Origin: Sphingobacteruim zhuxiongii
GTDB taxonomy: Bacteria; Bacteroidota; Bacteroidia; Sphingobacteriales; Sphingobacteriaceae
DNA: 64,000 bases
Assembly (NCBI RefSeq): GCF_009557615.1
Contig: NZ_CP045652.1
Location: 3,286,001-3,350,000, forward strand
Direction of reading: 5' to 3'
Shown: in pieces, positions 19,775 through 30,207 of the stretch
How the letters are laid out: each line of letters opens with the position of its first letter
How positions within the stretch are numbered: position 1 is the first letter of the stretch
The notes under the pieces: generated by a model
What the model saw: the letters and a program-made list of their open reading frames with translations, nothing else
Databases searched by the model: none
Told to the model about the DNA's origin: nothing
Position numbers and translations under genes: made by a program

Positions 19775-20875
19775 TTACTTTTTTATTAAATTCAAAACTT
19801 CTTGAGCAATGACAACATCCGCATCCGGCAGAGCCAGTTTGTTAATCTCATCTCCCAACGCTTGCATTTTAGACTCGTCTTTCAATAGATTCAATAATGT
19901 ATCAACCAAAATATTGCGAGCCTCATTATCTTTCACCATCAATGCCGCATCCTTATTGACTAACGCCATCGCATTTTTCGTCTGATGATCATCAGACACA
20001 TTTGGTGAAGGCACAAGTACAACTGGTTTGCCAATCACACAGAGCTCAGAAATAGTCCCAGCACCTGCACGACCAACAATAACATCAGCGGCAGCATAAG
20101 CGTAATCCATGCGATCCAAAAATGCCAACAGCTTAATTCCCGCTGGTAATGTGTCGCCCAATTCTGCTTTCAGTTTGTCATAATAATAGCCGCCACATTG
20201 CCAAATAACTTGTACGCCAGCTTCCACAAACTTCGAAATACCCGCTTTAATACAATCATTCAGTGTCAACGCCCCAAGACTACCACCAGTCACTAAAACC
20301 GTCTTCTTGTTCAAATCCAAGGCAAAAGCATTCATTCCTTCGGCCCTTTTATTCTCAATAGCAACTGACGATTTACGAATAGGATTTCCTGTCAACAGAA
20401 TGCGCTCCGAAGGAAAAAAACGATCCATTCCTTCATAAGCCACACAAATCTTTTTTGCCTTTGCACCCAACTTCTTGTTGGTAACACCTGCATAAGAATT
20501 CTGCTCTTGAATAATCGTCGGTAAGCCCATCATGTTCGCCATCATCAATAATGGACCAGACGCATAACCTCCGACTCCAATTGCAACCTCCGCATCAAAC
20601 TTTTTAAGAACACTGCGCGCTTTCAAAAGGCTCTTTAACATTTTAAAAGGAAGCGCTAAATTTTTCAATAGCGATTGTCTGTTAATACCGACAATATCTA
20701 AACCCACAATCTCATATCCGGCAGCTGGTACACGTTCCATCTCCATTTTGCCCTCAGCACCAACAAACAATATCTCGGTATCTGGTGCTAATCGCAATAA
20801 TGCATTCGCGATTGCAATCGCTGGGAAGATATGTCCACCCGTACCACCACCACTTATGATTACTTTATGAGCCAT
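19775..20875 (-). CDS. murG: UDP-N-acetylglucosamine--MurNAc-(pentapeptide) transferase
   Basis: MurG adds GlcNAc to lipid I to give lipid II at the inner face of the membrane. Visible are the GGGTGGHIFPAIAIA loop, a second glycine-rich loop TGGSLGALTLND, and the donor-binding VGRAGAGTISEL with VPSPNVSDDHQTKNA. ATG 20875 (MAHKVIISGGG) gives the family start. The 366-residue length is normal. It is 4 bases from ftsW. Confidence 0.97.
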   Translation of the reverse strand: MAHKVIISGGGTGGHIFPAIAIANALLRLAPDTEILFVGAEGKMEMERVPAAGYEIVGLDIVGINRQSLLKNLALPFKMLKSLLKARSVLKKFDAEVAIGVGGYASGPLLMMANMMGLPTIIQEQNSYAGVTNKKLGAKAKKICVAYEGMDRFFPSERILLTGNPIRKSSVAIENKRAEGMNAFALDLNKKTVLVTGGSLGALTLNDCIKAGISKFVEAGVQVIWQCGGYYYDKLKAELGDTLPAGIKLLAFLDRMDYAYAAADVIVGRAGAGTISELCVIGKPVVLVPSPNVSDDHQTKNAMALVNKDAALMVKDNEARNILVDTLLNLLKDESKMQALGDEINKLALPDADVVIAQEVLNLIKK

Positions 20876-20879
20876 ATTT

Positions 20880-22079
20880 TTATATCGTTCCAACAACCAC
20901 CTTACTTGAACGCGGTTTTTTTACGACTTCTAATTCTTCTTTATTTTTTAACTCTTCAATGTTACGACTCACACTAAGAATAATACCTAGGGCTACACTC
21001 GTAAATAAAATCGACGTACCACCCATACTTACCAAAGGCAACGGTACCCCCGTCACTGGCCCCAAGCCGACAGCAACAGCCATGTTTGCTAAAGCCTGAA
21101 TTGTCAAACTAAATCCCAAACCCGCCGCCAAGAATGCGCCAAAAGCTCGTGGACTCAGCGTAACAATACGTATGCACCGATACATTAATGCGATATATAA
21201 GAAAAGCAATACAGCTCCTCCAATTGTGCCATATTCTTCGATGATAATCGCGAAGATAAAATCTGAATATGGGTGAGGTAAAACATTACGTTGAACAGAA
21301 TTACCAATCCCTTTTCCAAACATTTCTCCAGTTGCAATAGCTATCTTCGCATTGTTGGCTTGGAAATTCTTATCTTCTTGGAACGAACCTTTCGAATCGT
21401 GAACTTCTTCAGTCTGAAAGAAGCCCTGAATACGACTAATGTAAGTTCCACGACGTGGACCTAATAACATAACTAATGTTAAGAGAACCGCCCCGCCCAT
21501 ACATACAACCGCAATTTGCTTAAAATCGATACGACCAATCATTAACAGCAATACACTTACACCAAACAGCATTAATGCTGTGGAAAGGTTAGCTAGCGCA
21601 ATCAGCACGAAAACAGCACAAACAGCGCCCATGATAGGAATAAACGATTTCTTGACATCTTTAATCTCTTCCTGTTTTCTAGACAACATACGCGCTAGAA
21701 ATGTAATAAGGGCAAGTTTCGCTAAATCGGAAGTTTGAAATGTTTGATTGATAATCGGAATCGTCAACCAGCGACTTGCTTCATTCACTTTGCTACCAAA
21801 CAACAAGGTGTAAAGCAACAAAGGAATGGTGATTATCATTAACAATTTTGATATCCCAGCGTAATACCGGTAATCCAATTTGTGTGATAGATACATCAAC
21901 CCTAAACCAGCAATAACGATAAACAAGTGCTTAAAAAGGTATAATTCAGTACCCTTACCTTCTTTATAAGCCAAGGTACCTACAGAGCTGTATACAGCAA
22001 GTAGTGACCATATGGACAACAAGATCACAATGATCCAGATCCACTTATCGCCTTTTAGTTTAGAAAAAATGTATTCCAT
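20880..22079 (-). CDS. ftsW: SEDS-family peptidoglycan glycosyltransferase FtsW
   Basis: FtsW polymerises lipid II at the division site together with FtsI. The 399-residue protein has about ten hydrophobic segments and the SEDS motifs: GMFGKGIGNSVQRNVLPHPYSDFIFA in parts, EEYGTIGG, and VTGVPLPLVSMGGTS. A cytoplasmic Lys-rich C-terminus follows. Position in the dcw operon favours FtsW over RodA. Confidence 0.94.
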   Translation of the reverse strand: MEYIFSKLKGDKWIWIIVILLSIWSLLAVYSSVGTLAYKEGKGTELYLFKHLFIVIAGLGLMYLSHKLDYRYYAGISKLLMIITIPLLLYTLLFGSKVNEASRWLTIPIINQTFQTSDLAKLALITFLARMLSRKQEEIKDVKKSFIPIMGAVCAVFVLIALANLSTALMLFGVSVLLLMIGRIDFKQIAVVCMGGAVLLTLVMLLGPRRGTYISRIQGFFQTEEVHDSKGSFQEDKNFQANNAKIAIATGEMFGKGIGNSVQRNVLPHPYSDFIFAIIIEEYGTIGGAVLLFLYIALMYRCIRIVTLSPRAFGAFLAAGLGFSLTIQALANMAVAVGLGPVTGVPLPLVSMGGTSILFTSVALGIILSVSRNIEELKNKEELEVVKKPRSSKVVVGTI

Positions 22080-22092
22080 CGATCCTCCTTAA

Positions 22093-23466
22093 TTATAAAG
22101 CCATTACAGCTTCTTTGAACTTATCGCCGCGTTCTTCGTAGTTTTTAAACCAGTCAAAACTTGCACATGCTGGTGACAATAAGACTGTATCGCCTTTTTT
22201 CGCTAAATGTGACGCTATTTGAACAGCATCTGACATTGATGCACTATTCACAATAACATCGGTTTCGTCCTCAAACGCTTCATGAATTCGACCTGTATCT
22301 TTACCAATACAGATGATCGCCTTTACTTTCGAGCGCACTAAATCACGCAACATATCGTAGTCGTTACCCTTGTCAACACCGCCCATAATTAAGACGATAT
22401 CGCTAGAAAAACTTTCCAATGCGTACCATACAGAATTTACATTGGTTGCTTTGGAGTCATTGATATAATTTACCCCACCAACGCTAGCCACATGTTCTAA
22501 ACGATGTTCAATATTTACAAAGGACCCCATACTCTCCTTCATCGACTGATTACGCAATTCTTGAACCTTTGCAATCAATCCCGCCGCACTATTATTGTAA
22601 ATATTGTGCTTGCCTTGTAATGATAATTCTTCGATATTCATGGTAAAAACTTCTCTATTAGGTACTAAAATGTTCAAATTCTTATTTGCATCTACAAAAG
22701 CACCTTGTTCTAATTCACGCTCTTGTGTAAATGGTAAATGAATAGCTTTGGTGGGATGCTTATCCAACGCAGCTACCGTTTCTGGATCATCTAAACAATA
22801 GATGAAATAATCAGACTCCCCTTGATTCTGAACCATTCTGAATTTAGAAGCCACATAATTTTCCATCTTATAATCATAGCGATCCAAGTGGTCAGGCGTT
22901 ATATTTAAAATCACCGCAACATCTGCACGGAAATGATACATGTCATCAAGCATAAAACTTGAAATCTCCAACACATAGCAAGCATGCGGATCACGCGCGA
23001 CTTGTAAAGCAAAACTGTTTCCTATATTTCCTGCTAAACCGACATCCAAACCTGCATTCTTCAATATTGAATAGGTTAACATGGTCGTCGTTGTCTTGCC
23101 ATTAGATCCTGTAATACAATATAATTTCGAATCTGTATACTGAGCTGCAAACTCGATTTCCGAAATCAAGGGCTTGTTCAAAGAACGTAGCTGCTTAATC
23201 AGTGGCGCTTTTTCAGGAATGCCAGGACTTTTAACTACTAAATCTGCATTCAGAATCAACTCTTCGCTGTGCTTTCCTTCTTCAAAAGGAATTTGCTCTA
23301 ATTCTAATGTTGCTTTATAAGAGCCCGCAATTTGACCCATATCGGATACAAATACATCAAAGCCTCTATCTTTTGCTAGAATGGCAGCACCTACTCCACT
23401 CTCGCCCGCACCTAGTACAACTAGGCGGCCAGATTGAGGATAATAGGTATGTGCGATATTTGACAT
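22093..23466 (-). CDS. murD: UDP-N-acetylmuramoylalanine--D-glutamate ligase
   Basis: MurD adds D-Glu to the growing stem peptide. It has the N-terminal GAGESGVGAAILA, the P-loop CITGSNGKTTTTMLTY, the NITPDHLDRY motif and YINDSKATNVNSV, which is specific to MurD. The 457-residue length is normal. It lies between mraY and ftsW in the dcw operon. Confidence 0.97.
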   Translation of the reverse strand: MSNIAHTYYPQSGRLVVLGAGESGVGAAILAKDRGFDVFVSDMGQIAGSYKATLELEQIPFEEGKHSEELILNADLVVKSPGIPEKAPLIKQLRSLNKPLISEIEFAAQYTDSKLYCITGSNGKTTTTMLTYSILKNAGLDVGLAGNIGNSFALQVARDPHACYVLEISSFMLDDMYHFRADVAVILNITPDHLDRYDYKMENYVASKFRMVQNQGESDYFIYCLDDPETVAALDKHPTKAIHLPFTQERELEQGAFVDANKNLNILVPNREVFTMNIEELSLQGKHNIYNNSAAGLIAKVQELRNQSMKESMGSFVNIEHRLEHVASVGGVNYINDSKATNVNSVWYALESFSSDIVLIMGGVDKGNDYDMLRDLVRSKVKAIICIGKDTGRIHEAFEDETDVIVNSASMSDAVQIASHLAKKGDTVLLSPACASFDWFKNYEERGDKFKEAVMAL

Positions 23467-23476
23467 CTTTATATAA

Positions 23477-24721
23477 TTATCTAACTTTCAATGTAACGAT
23501 GGTAAGAATTGCTAAGATGATCGAGACAATGACAAAACGTGTCACGATCTTAGACTCATGATAACCCTTCTTTTGGTAGTGATGATGTAATGGGGACATC
23601 AAAAATATACGTCTCCCCTCACCATATTTCTTTTTCGTGAACTTGAAATAAGAAACTTGAATAATTACTGACAAATTCTCAATCAAGAAGACACCACATA
23701 ATACTGGAATCAATAGTTCCTTACGGATTAAGATGGCGAATGCGGCGATAATACCACCGATTGCTAAACTCCCCGTATCTCCCATGAAGACTTGTGCTGG
23801 ATAGGCGTTGTACCACAAAAATCCAGTACATGCACCAATGAACGCACCAGCGAAAATCACCAGTTCCCCAGAATTAGGGATATACATAATGTTCAAGTAG
23901 TCGGAAAAGATAATGTTACCCGATACATAGGCTAATATGGCTAGGGTAATCCCCATAATAGCCGAGGTCCCCGTGGCCAGCCCATCTATACCATCCGTAA
24001 TGTTTGCCCCATTTGAAACTGCCGTCACGATGAACACGACAACGACTAAGAAAATCATGAAAGTAACCCAAGGATTGGTAATGCCGAAAACATCCAATAC
24101 TTTCGCGTAGTCGAACTCGTTGTTTTTATAGAAAGGTATATTTGTCTTTGAAGACTTTACATTCTCTGCATAAATTTTCTCACCTGTCGATGGGTTAATA
24201 ACAACCTCAACTGGTTTCGAAGAACTTGGATTTGTCACCTGTTGACGAACTACAATATCCGGATGGAAATACATCGTAATTGCAATTAAAATACCTAGAC
24301 CAACTTGTCCAATCACTTTAAAACGACCCGCTAGTCCCTCTTTGTTCTTACGGAACACTTTGATATAGTCATCCAAGAATCCAATTGCACCCATCCAAAT
24401 GGTTGTGATAATCATCAATATGATATAGATATTATCCAACTTGGCAAACAATAACGTAGGAATTAGAATACCTGCGATAATGATTAAACCTCCCATGGTT
24501 GGCGTACCTTGCTTCTTCTTTTCGCCTTCTAATCCTAAATCACGGATCGTTTCTCCAACTTGTTTTTGATGAAGTAAACGAATTAGACGACTACCGTATA
24601 CCGTGGTAATAATCAACGAAACTATTACAGACATGGCCGTCCGGAAAGAGATATACTGGAACAATCCAGCTCCCGGAATATGAACATGTTCATTAAGCCA
24701 AGTAAATAAATAATATAACAT
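23477..24721 (-). CDS. mraY: Phospho-N-acetylmuramoyl-pentapeptide-transferase
   Basis: MraY makes lipid I by moving phospho-MurNAc-pentapeptide onto undecaprenyl phosphate. It shows the catalytic [32 protein letters not shown] and the [10 protein letters not shown] motif, in a protein with about ten membrane segments. At 414 residues it is longer than the E. coli enzyme. A periplasmic insert at about 150-200 accounts for this and is usual in Bacteroidota. Confidence 0.96.
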   Translation of the reverse strand: MLYYLFTWLNEHVHIPGAGLFQYISFRTAMSVIVSLIITTVYGSRLIRLLHQKQVGETIRDLGLEGEKKKQGTPTMGGLIIIAGILIPTLLFAKLDNIYIILMIITTIWMGAIGFLDDYIKVFRKNKEGLAGRFKVIGQVGLGILIAITMYFHPDIVVRQQVTNPSSSKPVEVVINPSTGEKIYAENVKSSKTNIPFYKNNEFDYAKVLDVFGITNPWVTFMIFLVVVVFIVTAVSNGANITDGIDGLATGTSAIMGITLAILAYVSGNIIFSDYLNIMYIPNSGELVIFAGAFIGACTGFLWYNAYPAQVFMGDTGSLAIGGIIAAFAILIRKELLIPVLCGVFLIENLSVIIQVSYFKFTKKKYGEGRRIFLMSPLHHHYQKKGYHESKIVTRFVIVSIILAILTIVTLKVR

Positions 24722-24726
24722 CCCCT

Positions 24727-26184
24727 TTAATTGATCTCGTTAAATATTTTTTCCAATTCTTCCTTATCATCGAAGTGATTTCTCACCCCGTTAACTTCTT
24801 GATATTTCTCATGCCCTTTACCGGCAACAAGGACAACATCGCCCGGTTGAGCCAAATGAACAGCAGCACGAATTGCTTCTCTACGATCAGTAATCGAAAA
24901 AACATTCTTGCGTTTATCTGCTACCAAACCAGCTTCCATATCCTTTATGATTTGTACTGGATCTTCTGAACGAGGATTATCCGACGTCAAAATAACCTTA
25001 TCACTTAAGCGAGAGGCAACTTCCGCCATCTCAGGTCTCTTCGTCTTATCCCGATCTCCACCACAACCTAAAACCGTTAAAATCTGCTGACCCGGCTTTC
25101 TCAAATCCAATATGGTTTCTAGAACATTCTCAACCGCATCAGGTGTATGCGCATAGTCTACAATCGCAACAATACCTTGGCTTGAGCGAATGGTTTCAAA
25201 ACGACCCTCTGCCCCTGTAATCTCACTCAAGGCAGTTAATACTTTAATTGTCTCTTGTTCTAATAGAATAGCAGCACCGTAAACCGCTAATAAATTATAT
25301 GCGTTGAAATGGCCAACCAATTTCACCCATAACTCTTGGGCATCAATTTGCAGCAACATTCCATCAAAGTGGCTTTCCAAAATCTTTGCTTTGAAGTCAG
25401 CCATTTGTTGTAAACCGTATGTTTTATGATGAGCGAACGTATTTTGCAACATGACCTGCCCATTCTTATCATCAATATTTGTCAAAGCGAAAGCATAACG
25501 ATCTAGATCATCAAAAAACTTCTTTTTTGCTTTGATATAGTTCGCGAACGTGCCGTGAAAATCAAGATGGTCATGTGTGATATTCGTAAAAATACCTCCA
25601 GCAAATCGCAACCCAGCAATACGCTGTTGAACAATAGCATGGGAGCTCACTTCCATAAAACAATAGTCACATCCATCATCTACCATCGAACGCAATAAAG
25701 CATTCAGCGAAATAGGATCTGGAGTCGTATGTGTAGCAGGAATAACGCGATTCCCAATTTGATTTTGAACGGTCGACAGTAGACCTACATGGTAACCTAA
25801 TTGGCTAAACAAATTAAATAATAGCGTAGCCACGGTAGTCTTACCATTGGTACCTGTAACACCTACCAACTTTAAATCCTTTGAAGGATTTCCGTAAAAA
25901 TTAGCAGCAAAAACCCCTAAGGCAAAAGAAGAATCATCAACTAAAATATAAGTGACGCCTTCCTTTGTTTCGGACGGATATTCTTCCAATAGAATAACAG
26001 ATGCTCCAAGTCCAACAGCCTTCTCAATATATAAATGACCATCAGTCTGCTGACCGCGAACCGCTACAAAGGCAGAACCTGCCGCTGCTTTTCTTGAATC
26101 CAAGCAAACCGAGCTCACCTCGACATCGAGGGAACCTAGGTAATCTTTTACCGGAATAGCGTGCAACAATTCTTTCAATAACAT
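24727..26184 (-). CDS. murE: UDP-MurNAc-tripeptide synthetase MurE
   Basis: MurE adds the third amino acid of the peptidoglycan stem. It has the P-loop [15 protein letters not shown], the [11 protein letters not shown] motif and the substrate-selecting [10 protein letters not shown]. The DNPR tetrapeptide is the mark of enzymes that use meso-diaminopimelate. The 485-residue length is normal. It ends one base or so from ftsI, so the pair is tightly coupled. Confidence 0.96.
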   Translation of the reverse strand: MLLKELLHAIPVKDYLGSLDVEVSSVCLDSRKAAAGSAFVAVRGQQTDGHLYIEKAVGLGASVILLEEYPSETKEGVTYILVDDSSFALGVFAANFYGNPSKDLKLVGVTGTNGKTTVATLLFNLFSQLGYHVGLLSTVQNQIGNRVIPATHTTPDPISLNALLRSMVDDGCDYCFMEVSSHAIVQQRIAGLRFAGGIFTNITHDHLDFHGTFANYIKAKKKFFDDLDRYAFALTNIDDKNGQVMLQNTFAHHKTYGLQQMADFKAKILESHFDGMLLQIDAQELWVKLVGHFNAYNLLAVYGAAILLEQETIKVLTALSEITGAEGRFETIRSSQGIVAIVDYAHTPDAVENVLETILDLRKPGQQILTVLGCGGDRDKTKRPEMAEVASRLSDKVILTSDNPRSEDPVQIIKDMEAGLVADKRKNVFSITDRREAIRAAVHLAQPGDVVLVAGKGHEKYQEVNGVRNHFDDKEELEKIFNEIN

Positions 26185-26185
26185 C

Positions 26186-28312
26186 TTAATGCAATTCTAT
26201 TAACACCTTAGTACCAGACTTTAATCGTTGTCCGGCAGCTAGGGATTGATTATAAACTTTTCCTTTACCACGAATAGTGGCTTTAAATCCGGCATTTTCC
26301 ATAGCAAAAATGGCGTCAACTAGCCCCATCCCTTTGACATCTGGAACAATCCCCTCTTTAAATTCTGTAACCGTAAATGGTAATGCTGTTGTCGAAGAAG
26401 CTCCTGAATCCGACTGAACAATTGAATTCCAGTTGACTGACTGAATACCCAATAGCTCATAAACCTTAGCCGTGGCATCTTTTGAACCTTTTAACGTATA
26501 AGGAATCTTGGTACCTTTAAAGTTTACCTGACGTTTATCAAGTGTGCTATGTAGCGACAAATCATTTGCATAAACCATATCGGCTAATTCCCGAAATACG
26601 GGACCAGCAACCGAACCACCATAGTAACCATTTCGAGGATTACGAATCACCACAATCATCGAATACTTTGGATTCTCTGCCGGAAAATATCCGACGAACG
26701 ACGATTGGTAACGACGTGCACCATAGCCACGTGAACCATCAGCCATTTGTGCAGTTCCTGTTTTCCCTGCAGAACTATATAAAGGACTACGTAATTTCTT
26801 TCCGGTACCTTCAATCATGACACCTTCCATCATTTTACGCATTTTCCCAATCGCCTCTTCTGAAGCCATCTGCTTGTTAATAACGCGAGCGTCAAACTTT
26901 TGAACGGTTGTTCCTAAATGTTGGATTTCTTTTACAAAAAGCGGCGCTAACATCCTGCCGTTGTTCGCAACACCATTAACTAATGTCAGCGTTTGAAGCG
27001 GCGTCAACTTCAGTTCATAACCATAAGCCATCTGTACGAGTGACAATTTACTCCAAGAGCGGCTATCAGGCATTTTGACCCAAGGCTTTCCTTCCCCTGG
27101 GATTTGTAATCCCAGGGGATCATTCAATCCCCATTTATGTAATTTCGAAGTGTATTTCGCAGGATTACTACCGTAATGTTGATTTATCAACTTGGCAACC
27201 CCTACGTTTGAAGACTCTTCAAATGCTTCTTTCGCTGTTACACGAGACTTCTTCGGCGGATGTGAATCACGAATGGTATGGCTTGGAACTTTATATGTAC
27301 CGTTGCCGATATCAACAATTGTATTCGTATCAATTACCCCATCATCAAGAGCGACTAGATAAGAGGCAATCTTAAATGTTGAACCAGGGTCTGCACCCTG
27401 TGCTATAGCATAATTAAACTTCTCTCTATAAACACCTTCAGCATCTCTTGTAAAATTCGCAATGGCTCTCACTTCTCCGGTATTCACTTCCATCAAGATC
27501 ACACAACCGTTATCTGCATTGCTCTGAATCAATTGCTTTTCCAATGCACGTTGCGCCATATCTTGCATGTTCACATCGATGGTCGCAATAATGTCAGAAC
27601 CATCAGTCGGTGCAACTTCCATTTCTCTATTCACTGGAATCCAAACACCTCCTGCAATTCGCTGCATCAACTGAACACCACTATGCCCTTCGATATAATC
27701 GCCATATGCACCCTCTAAACCAACACGAACGGTATCGCCTTTCGTATTTTTATACCCAATTGTACGGGCAGCTAGATTAGTAAAAGGTAAAATGCGCTTG
27801 TTTTCACGAACCGCAATTAAACTGCTTGAATAACGCTTTTTATTTTCTTTGAATCCTTTTAGTAAAGGGAACTCTTTCAACACTTTGAGCTGTTGATGAG
27901 AAACCGCACGTTTCAACAAAACATAACGTTGTTTTTTTGCACGCGCTTCTTTTAGTTGCCCTAAATATTGTCGAGGCGATTTATCAGCAAAAAACTTCGA
28001 CAGTTTAATAGCTAATGAATCAACACGAGCATTGAAAACATCATTTTCTTCTGCTGGAATTGCCATCGCGTCGAAACGAACATCGTATTCTGGAACAGAT
28101 GTCGCCAATAGACTCCCATCATTTGAATAAATATTTCCACGTGCCGCTTCTATAACACGCTCGCGAATAGTCAAACTGTCAGCAATTTCTCTCCAACGTT
28201 CGCCGTCAACATATTGTAAGTGCAAAAGCTTTCCAAAAACCAGTAAAGCACCAAATACCATCAGCCCGAACGCCAGGTACACCCGAATCAATATGGATTT
28301 CCTAATATTCAT
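26186..28312 (-). CDS. ftsI: Division-specific penicillin-binding protein (FtsI/PBP3-like) with PASTA domain
   Basis: FtsI is the transpeptidase that cross-links septal peptidoglycan. A single membrane helix (about 10-28) is followed by the PBP dimerisation domain. The transpeptidase domain has the active-site serine in GSTFKIASY, then ESSNVGVAK and SAGKTGTAQM. A C-terminal PASTA domain (VPDVKGMGLVDAIFAMENAG, about 650-708) is present, as in many Bacteroidota and Gram-positive FtsI proteins, and unlike E. coli. Confidence 0.95.
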   Translation of the reverse strand: MNIRKSILIRVYLAFGLMVFGALLVFGKLLHLQYVDGERWREIADSLTIRERVIEAARGNIYSNDGSLLATSVPEYDVRFDAMAIPAEENDVFNARVDSLAIKLSKFFADKSPRQYLGQLKEARAKKQRYVLLKRAVSHQQLKVLKEFPLLKGFKENKKRYSSSLIAVRENKRILPFTNLAARTIGYKNTKGDTVRVGLEGAYGDYIEGHSGVQLMQRIAGGVWIPVNREMEVAPTDGSDIIATIDVNMQDMAQRALEKQLIQSNADNGCVILMEVNTGEVRAIANFTRDAEGVYREKFNYAIAQGADPGSTFKIASYLVALDDGVIDTNTIVDIGNGTYKVPSHTIRDSHPPKKSRVTAKEAFEESSNVGVAKLINQHYGSNPAKYTSKLHKWGLNDPLGLQIPGEGKPWVKMPDSRSWSKLSLVQMAYGYELKLTPLQTLTLVNGVANNGRMLAPLFVKEIQHLGTTVQKFDARVINKQMASEEAIGKMRKMMEGVMIEGTGKKLRSPLYSSAGKTGTAQMADGSRGYGARRYQSSFVGYFPAENPKYSMIVVIRNPRNGYYGGSVAGPVFRELADMVYANDLSLHSTLDKRQVNFKGTKIPYTLKGSKDATAKVYELLGIQSVNWNSIVQSDSGASSTTALPFTVTEFKEGIVPDVKGMGLVDAIFAMENAGFKATIRGKGKVYNQSLAAGQRLKSGTKVLIELH

Positions 28313-28328
28313 GTAATGGTTTCTTCTT

Positions 28329-28739
28329 TTACTTTTTTACTTCTTTTACAACTTGTAATTTGATCGGCGGCTCGGTTCTTTCTTTTAACCCCAGCGTATC
28401 CGCACGTTTTGCTATTTCCGTTTGCGTCGTCAATTTCATCAACTCCGCATTCAAAGATTTATAATCCCAACTCAACTCCTTCACTTCTTTTCCCAATCGA
28501 TCAATTCGACGAACGGTATTCTCCGCGAGGTGTCGATTTGAAATATAAAGCAATCCCAACAAGGCCAAAAAAGCCACGAACGGAAGGTTCTTGGCAACGA
28601 GATAAGTATTGAGTTTTTTTTGAGAAAATACAGACTTCAGAAAGTCCTCCGTCTCTTCAACCTTTTCTTCCAAGGCATCCGACATTTCCTCTTGCACTTC
28701 CTCGCTTAGCTCATTGTTTTTGATTGTATTCCTTGCCAT
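28329..28739 (-). CDS. ftsL: FtsL-like cell division protein
   Basis: This is a 136-residue protein with an acidic cytoplasmic region, one membrane helix (about 53-70, VAFLALLGLLYIS), and a periplasmic coiled coil (about 70-115). It has the size and topology of FtsL, and sits between rsmH and ftsI where ftsL belongs. The N-terminal acidic extension of about 50 residues is longer than in E. coli and typical of Bacteroidota. Sequence alone would be weak; position makes the call good. Confidence 0.88.
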   Translation of the reverse strand: MARNTIKNNELSEEVQEEMSDALEEKVEETEDFLKSVFSQKKLNTYLVAKNLPFVAFLALLGLLYISNRHLAENTVRRIDRLGKEVKELSWDYKSLNAELMKLTTQTEIAKRADTLGLKERTEPPIKLQVVKEVKK

Positions 28740-28757
28740 TCGATTCCCTTTGCTACT

Positions 28758-29669
28758 TTACACCTTTTCTGCGATTCGCAATTTCGCACTGCGCGCTCTA
28801 TTGTTCACAGCCAATTCCTCATCACTCGCAACAATCGCTTTTCGGCTGATTACTTTAAATGGCTTGATTTCATTTCCAAAGAAATCCTTCTCAACCTCAC
28901 CTCTAAATTTCCCCTTCGCCACAAAATTCTTTACCAGACGATCTTCTAGTGAATGATAAGACATGACCACTAATCGACCAGACTCCTTCAAAACGCCTAC
29001 AGTCTGCTCTAAAAACTCCTGTAATGCTTCTAACTCTTTATTTACTTCAATACGTAGGGCTTGAAAAACCTGCGCATGATATTTATGCTCTTTACCTTTC
29101 GGAACGTGCTTCTTAATCACCTCTTTCAATTCCGCAACGGTATTTATCTCCTGATTCAAACGAGCAGTAACAATCGTCTTTGCTAATGTCTTCGCATTGA
29201 TAATCTCGCCATACATTCCAAATATGCGATGCAAATCTTCCTCTGCGTATGTACGAAGGACTTTACGCGCATCCAAATCTGAAACTTGATCCATTCGCAT
29301 ATCCAAGTCCGCATCAAAACGGATAGAGAAACCGCGATCAGCGTCATCAAACTGATGTGAAGAAACCCCCAAATCAGCCAATATACCATCGACAGTGCGA
29401 ACACCGGCTAAGCGTAAATAATTTTTTAAGAACCTAAAATTTTGATGAATCAAAGTGAAACGTGGATCATCCAAAGCATTCTTAACCGCATCCGGGTCTT
29501 GATCAAAAGCAATCAATTTTCCTTCCGGACCTAAATGCTTCAATATTTCTTTAGAATGACCTCCACCCCCAAAAGTCACATCAACATAAACACCATTCGG
29601 TTTAATTGCTAGAGCGTCAATACACTCTTTCAACATCACAGGCACATGGTATCCGATTTCATTACTCAT
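28758..29669 (-). CDS. rsmH: 16S rRNA (cytosine-1402-N4)-methyltransferase
   Basis: RsmH methylates N4 of C1402 in the 16S rRNA decoding centre. The SAM-binding loop VYVDVTFGGGGHSKEIL and the motifs LADLGVSSHQFD, FQALRIEVNKE and VMSYHSLEDRLVK are all present in a 303-residue protein. It overlaps the end of mraZ by 8 bases, the normal second position of the dcw operon. Confidence 0.97.
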   Translation of the reverse strand: MSNEIGYHVPVMLKECIDALAIKPNGVYVDVTFGGGGHSKEILKHLGPEGKLIAFDQDPDAVKNALDDPRFTLIHQNFRFLKNYLRLAGVRTVDGILADLGVSSHQFDDADRGFSIRFDADLDMRMDQVSDLDARKVLRTYAEEDLHRIFGMYGEIINAKTLAKTIVTARLNQEINTVAELKEVIKKHVPKGKEHKYHAQVFQALRIEVNKELEALQEFLEQTVGVLKESGRLVVMSYHSLEDRLVKNFVAKGKFRGEVEKDFFGNEIKPFKVISRKAIVASDEELAVNNRARSAKLRIAEKV

Positions 29670-30135
29670 TCTCTAACCCTCCAAAATCAAAGCCACCCAT
29701 CACCTCTTCAGCTAAGGAAGCGAAATCGTCTCCCATATCAGCGTCCATAATTGCATCGTACTCGGCTTTCGACCACAACTCTATCTTATCAAACTGACAA
29801 GCTAAAACAACATCCGTTTGAATCCCTGCATACTCCAACAATCCTTTCGGCAACAACACGCGACCCGCCGAATCCAAACTTAACTCAGTTGCTCCTCGCA
29901 TAAACTGACGAATGAAATTTCTATTCTTAGCATTATATTGGTTTAATTTTGCCAATTGTGCCATCTTCTTATTCCACTCATCTCTAGTATAAATCACCAA
30001 ATTCTTCTCAAATCCTCGGTTCACAACAAGCCCCTCCTGCTCCGCTTCCGGCAGCTGCCGTTTTAGCGAAGCTGGAACCACCATTCTTCCTTTGGTGTCT
30101 AGCTTACATTCGAATTCTCCGATTAATTGATTCAT
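29662..30135 (-). CDS. mraZ: Transcriptional regulator MraZ
   Basis: MraZ is a ring-shaped DNA-binding protein that controls the dcw operon by binding repeats before its own gene. The 157-residue protein has two SpoVT/AbrB-like halves. Each carries the family motif: CKLDTKGRMVVPASLK (about 10-25) and LDSAGRVLLPKGLL. It is the first gene of the operon. Three 10-bp repeats that look like its operator lie 44-72 bases upstream. Confidence 0.96.
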   Translation of the reverse strand: MNQLIGEFECKLDTKGRMVVPASLKRQLPEAEQEGLVVNRGFEKNLVIYTRDEWNKKMAQLAKLNQYNAKNRNFIRQFMRGATELSLDSAGRVLLPKGLLEYAGIQTDVVLACQFDKIELWSKAEYDAIMDADMGDDFASLAEEVMGGFDFGGLENE

Positions 30136-30177
30136 TCAGTATACGTCTACACTAATTATAATGTAAAAGTATACACT

Positions 30178-30207
30178 TTCCCCCACAATCTCCCACATTC
30201 CCCCACA
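30178..30207 (-). promoter_or_regulatory. MraZ-box operator: three direct 10-bp repeats
   Basis: On the minus strand the sequence reads TGTGGGGGAA, TGTGGGAGAT, TGTGGGGGAA, three TGTGGG cores exactly 10 bases apart. This matches the TGGG-N-spacer operator bound by MraZ in other bacteria. The repeats lie 43-72 bases before the mraZ start. Confidence 0.85.

Noticed and set aside
30178..30207. Short repeats that could suggest a CRISPR array
   Set aside because: The units are only 10 bases with no spacers; they fit the MraZ operator in front of mraZ.
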